From: a virus
IMG/VR virus record: IMGVR_UViG_3300021140_000043
Span: 1-22,447 of that record
Length of the DNA stretch: 22,447 nt
Direction: 5' to 3' (one strand)
Shown: positions 21,101-22,447 of the stretch, piece after piece
How positions within the stretch are numbered: position 1 is the stretch's first letter
Layout of the letters: every line of letters starts with the position of its first letter
Notes under the pieces: generated by a model
Seen by the model: only the letters and a program-made list of their open reading frames with translations
Told to the model about the DNA's origin: nothing
The model's database searches: none
Made by a program: the position numbers and the translations under genes

Positions 21101-22447
21101 GATGTTGGTTTGGGTCGTGGTGCTGGTGATTCGGCTGACCGTTTAACCTTTAGGGATTTGCTTGCCAAAGTTGAGTCGGCTATTGCTCAGAAACAAGCAC
21201 TGTGGGAAACAGCCGTTTACAGGATTGGCCCTGGTGGGGTCGGTGAGAAATTTTATACTGGTAAGGAAATTGTTAGACGTTTTGACCGTGCTAAACAAAT
21301 TAAAAACATCCTTTCAGACCTGAACAAAAAGCGTGCTCAAGAAGCAGAGTTTTTATTTAACGAAGCCGACAAGGCTCGTGGTGGAATTTATCGTGACTTG
21401 TTTACCCCTGAGAAACAAGCACGATATCAAGAACTAAAACTCATAAATCAGAAGCGTGCCTTGACGCCTGCGGAAAAGAAAGAGTTTACTCTTTTTGAAA
21501 AAGCAGATAACCTTAAACTTGAATCAGAGACACGTGCTGCACAAAAAAGCGGTGCCGATAGATATCAAGAACTTGATAATGAATTGGCTGAACTTACTGG
21601 TGGTGGAAGTCTAGTTAGGCCTGAATGGTTTGATGGCGAAGTTAATGCAAAACTAGATTTGGCTAACTCTATTTTAGAGTATCAAATGGTTTCTGAAGTT
21701 CACACACGTTTTAAGGCTATTGTAACATATACAGAGGCTATGGGGTATGTTCCTACAGAGGCTATGTTTGCTAAAATAACCGAGGGTGTTTCTAGCAAGT
21801 TTATGCCTATTTTGGATAGTAAGATTAGCGAATCAATTCGTGCTCGTATTATTATGCAAAGAATTGATGAAGAGATTGCCGTAGCAATCAATGCAGGTAG
21901 AAATGTTGATGGCGTTTCTGTTGCTTCTCTTTTTAAACAAAAAATGGCTGGATTAACTTCTGCTGAAAGAAAAGTTGTAGAGGCTGTTATCGGTACTCGC
22001 ATTTCTTGGGGTGCAGACCCATGGACTTTGAAGCGTGGTAAGGCTGCATGGATTAAGGCAAACGTTCCAGAAGGCACTACGGCTTCTAAGGCTGAAACAA
22101 TGTGGGTTAAGGCTGTGGTTCAACCATGGTATGTAAACGCCGTCCCTGGTGGCCCTTTATATAAGAATAGAATGTTAGATGCCCTTAATGAGGCATCAAA
22201 AGGTAGAAGTCGTGCTGCTAGAAAGCAATTGTCATCTCCTTGGGCTGATGATGCAACGCCCGATATAGTCAAGTCTTGGTTTGAAGATATTCTTGGTACA
22301 GGCAACTCTGTTATTGGCGGACGTCGTGCTAGAGCGGCTGCGGCTGGTGTTGATGGGGAAATTGAACAGCGAATTTACGGAATGAAACAAGTTCGTGCAA
22401 AGTTTAAAACCATGATTGCCCCCGACATGAACATGGAAGATTTCTTT
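18149..22447 (+). CDS. giant internal-virion-type protein, 3' end cut by window edge
   Basis: One uninterrupted frame of 1433 codons runs from the ATG at 18149 to the last base with no stop. Near the N-terminus lie hydrophobic Gly/Ala-rich helices (GGVIGVLGTALKPLSVLALP at about 70-89; GIGLVGDLALDPLTYLTAG at about 145-163). These could insert into membranes during DNA entry. Long charged coiled-coil-like helices follow at about 536-577, 680-724 and 1042-1077 (for example AAKQAELEMKKVEDRMREL), and the sequence stays helix-rich to the edge. Size, helicity and position after the tail genes suggest an ejected core protein like those of T7 or N4-type phages, though I see no transglycosylase motif in this part. 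It starts almost leaderless behind its own promoter-like element. Confidence 0.8.
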   Translation, partial: MANPYTDQRALLARLQQQNTGAATSRVAPGPLPSKAGITLSNTATNMAITNPALRSKIEAIAANKPQGAGGVIGVLGTALKPLSVLALPGRAVVGSVRELADVMDGNPNTTASFGDFRKNMSDPTFGFGKAFKINTGSIWLDRGIGLVGDLALDPLTYLTAGTGKFAGMAGNVDLAAKVLGITNDAALAGRVAKYGRGASGLTDDILQGAGANRHGLYMFGKKLGKAGEMQQGFRIPGTGALGQMTSASMSRLRVSVMGTKGGKFLQKITMPPDMLEARVALRQGTLGSTDAVRAVIGAIQSEPIQRMTTGTVRQAEAASMEQFLKELDVMGAESYGDDLHKMITSEGAYNAGTAEQRMIVDAIKEKFAYFETNVDAARQVIDDTSPPFGMKDYFPMMQTDEAIAFRSNGSAAAEELNTIYRRDPLEGGNNFRTRTLEEGDIFFGHRLTQSDIDGGIEALNTIATREGTGFTGKFFETDVKKVLTKYVDSYAQEMGILEKHKFLVESGFWTHADNVTTGKYVLDKELIDSVKKNIKTLDNDLKALHYSVQKSHIGFSQALDDYVKQLEETLTNFKSATGELGQMETLAASKQVLEDALSGSLTAGADELRLLADNLGNMKAGYAKLMGLEISGKNIVVAGTEELADVPMTLDGLISTIDDVQREVYALGEQMDNLAIDRVGTELEAAAKQAELEMKKVEDRMRELVPRIQNVTQFANQLESAFESLATGSNLADFNEHVVKVVAMAMRDGQIGSDTVQKWIKEQYDFSGRLETALRNLSNEPGSLFERTNQIVNTMKISNITKMNPSEFYDNLTKMFTGEMTHARVREMAVYALLNNDIIYGDNVPELLKPLRAKLEDLIEKSAQAEAYADTIRKADTTGNRMNAARVWEKQWEPAYQRVQNDREALAEFEEFRDSFTAVINDLDDTSILDSTITDAMLDRYYDKYPFLQQLVPQEQSAEGFITDLMNSSMVTNGEMLDGMLVSDVGLGRGAGDSADRLTFRDLLAKVESAIAQKQALWETAVYRIGPGGVGEKFYTGKEIVRRFDRAKQIKNILSDLNKKRAQEAEFLFNEADKARGGIYRDLFTPEKQARYQELKLINQKRALTPAEKKEFTLFEKADNLKLESETRAAQKSGADRYQELDNELAELTGGGSLVRPEWFDGEVNAKLDLANSILEYQMVSEVHTRFKAIVTYTEAMGYVPTEAMFAKITEGVSSKFMPILDSKISESIRARIIMQRIDEEIAVAINAGRNVDGVSVASLFKQKMAGLTSAERKVVEAVIGTRISWGADPWTLKRGKAAWIKANVPEGTTASKAETMWVKAVVQPWYVNAVPGGPLYKNRMLDALNEASKGRSRAARKQLSSPWADDATPDIVKSWFEDILGTGNSVIGGRRARAAAAGVDGEIEQRIYGMKQVRAKFKTMIAPDMNMEDFF

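Overview
The window is a segment of a tailed-phage genome and covers most of its DNA-packaging and virion-assembly module. No cellular genes, integrase, tRNA, CRISPR array or insertion sequence is visible. The gene set is terminase, portal, scaffold, HK97-like capsid protein, short-tail adaptor and nozzle, several fibres, and long internal-virion-type proteins. With no tape measure, sheath or tube gene, this points to a short-tailed podovirus. Collagen-like fibres, a holin ending in an LNPND-type tail and a small leftward protein ending AYWANKVKW recall phages from aquatic metagenomes. The host cannot be fixed from the sequence; an aquatic actinobacterium or proteobacterium is a guess.

Layout. 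Bases 1-1476 are read leftward: a partial hypothetical gene (1-449), a 350-base stretch without a convincing gene, then two small overlapping genes (798-1097, 1069-1359) behind a structured leader of about 117 bases. A divergent control region lies at about 1360-1576. It carries two opposed promoter-like elements, a Fur-box-like palindrome, hairpins and a repeated 10-mer. From 1577 to the right edge every gene is read rightward: small terminase, a 37-aa zinc ribbon, large terminase, a second zinc ribbon, a one-pass membrane protein, a holin, portal, scaffold, major capsid protein, a very basic histone H1-like protein, a small Cys/His protein, tail adaptor, tail nozzle, four fibre or adhesin genes (11143-14688), one unrecognised gene (14696-15787), three probable internal-virion genes, and the first 1433 codons of a giant protein that runs off the window.

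Genes are tightly packed. Many join by TAATG or ATGA overlaps, and others have strong Shine-Dalgarno sites; the best is ahead of the capsid gene. Breaks between blocks carry a recurring element, GTAACGA followed 16-22 bases later by the G of TATAG(A/G)G. It resembles promoters of T7-type single-subunit RNA polymerases. At three genes the predicted start site lies only 4 bases before the ATG, so those mRNAs would be almost leaderless and lack a Shine-Dalgarno site. This is the most interesting systems-level signal here. Other notable points are five His-x-His motifs in a collar fibre (possible metal-stacked trimeric needle), the H1-like protein next to the capsid gene, three small zinc-finger-like proteins among the structural genes, the unrecognised 363-aa gene, and the Fur-box-like operator.
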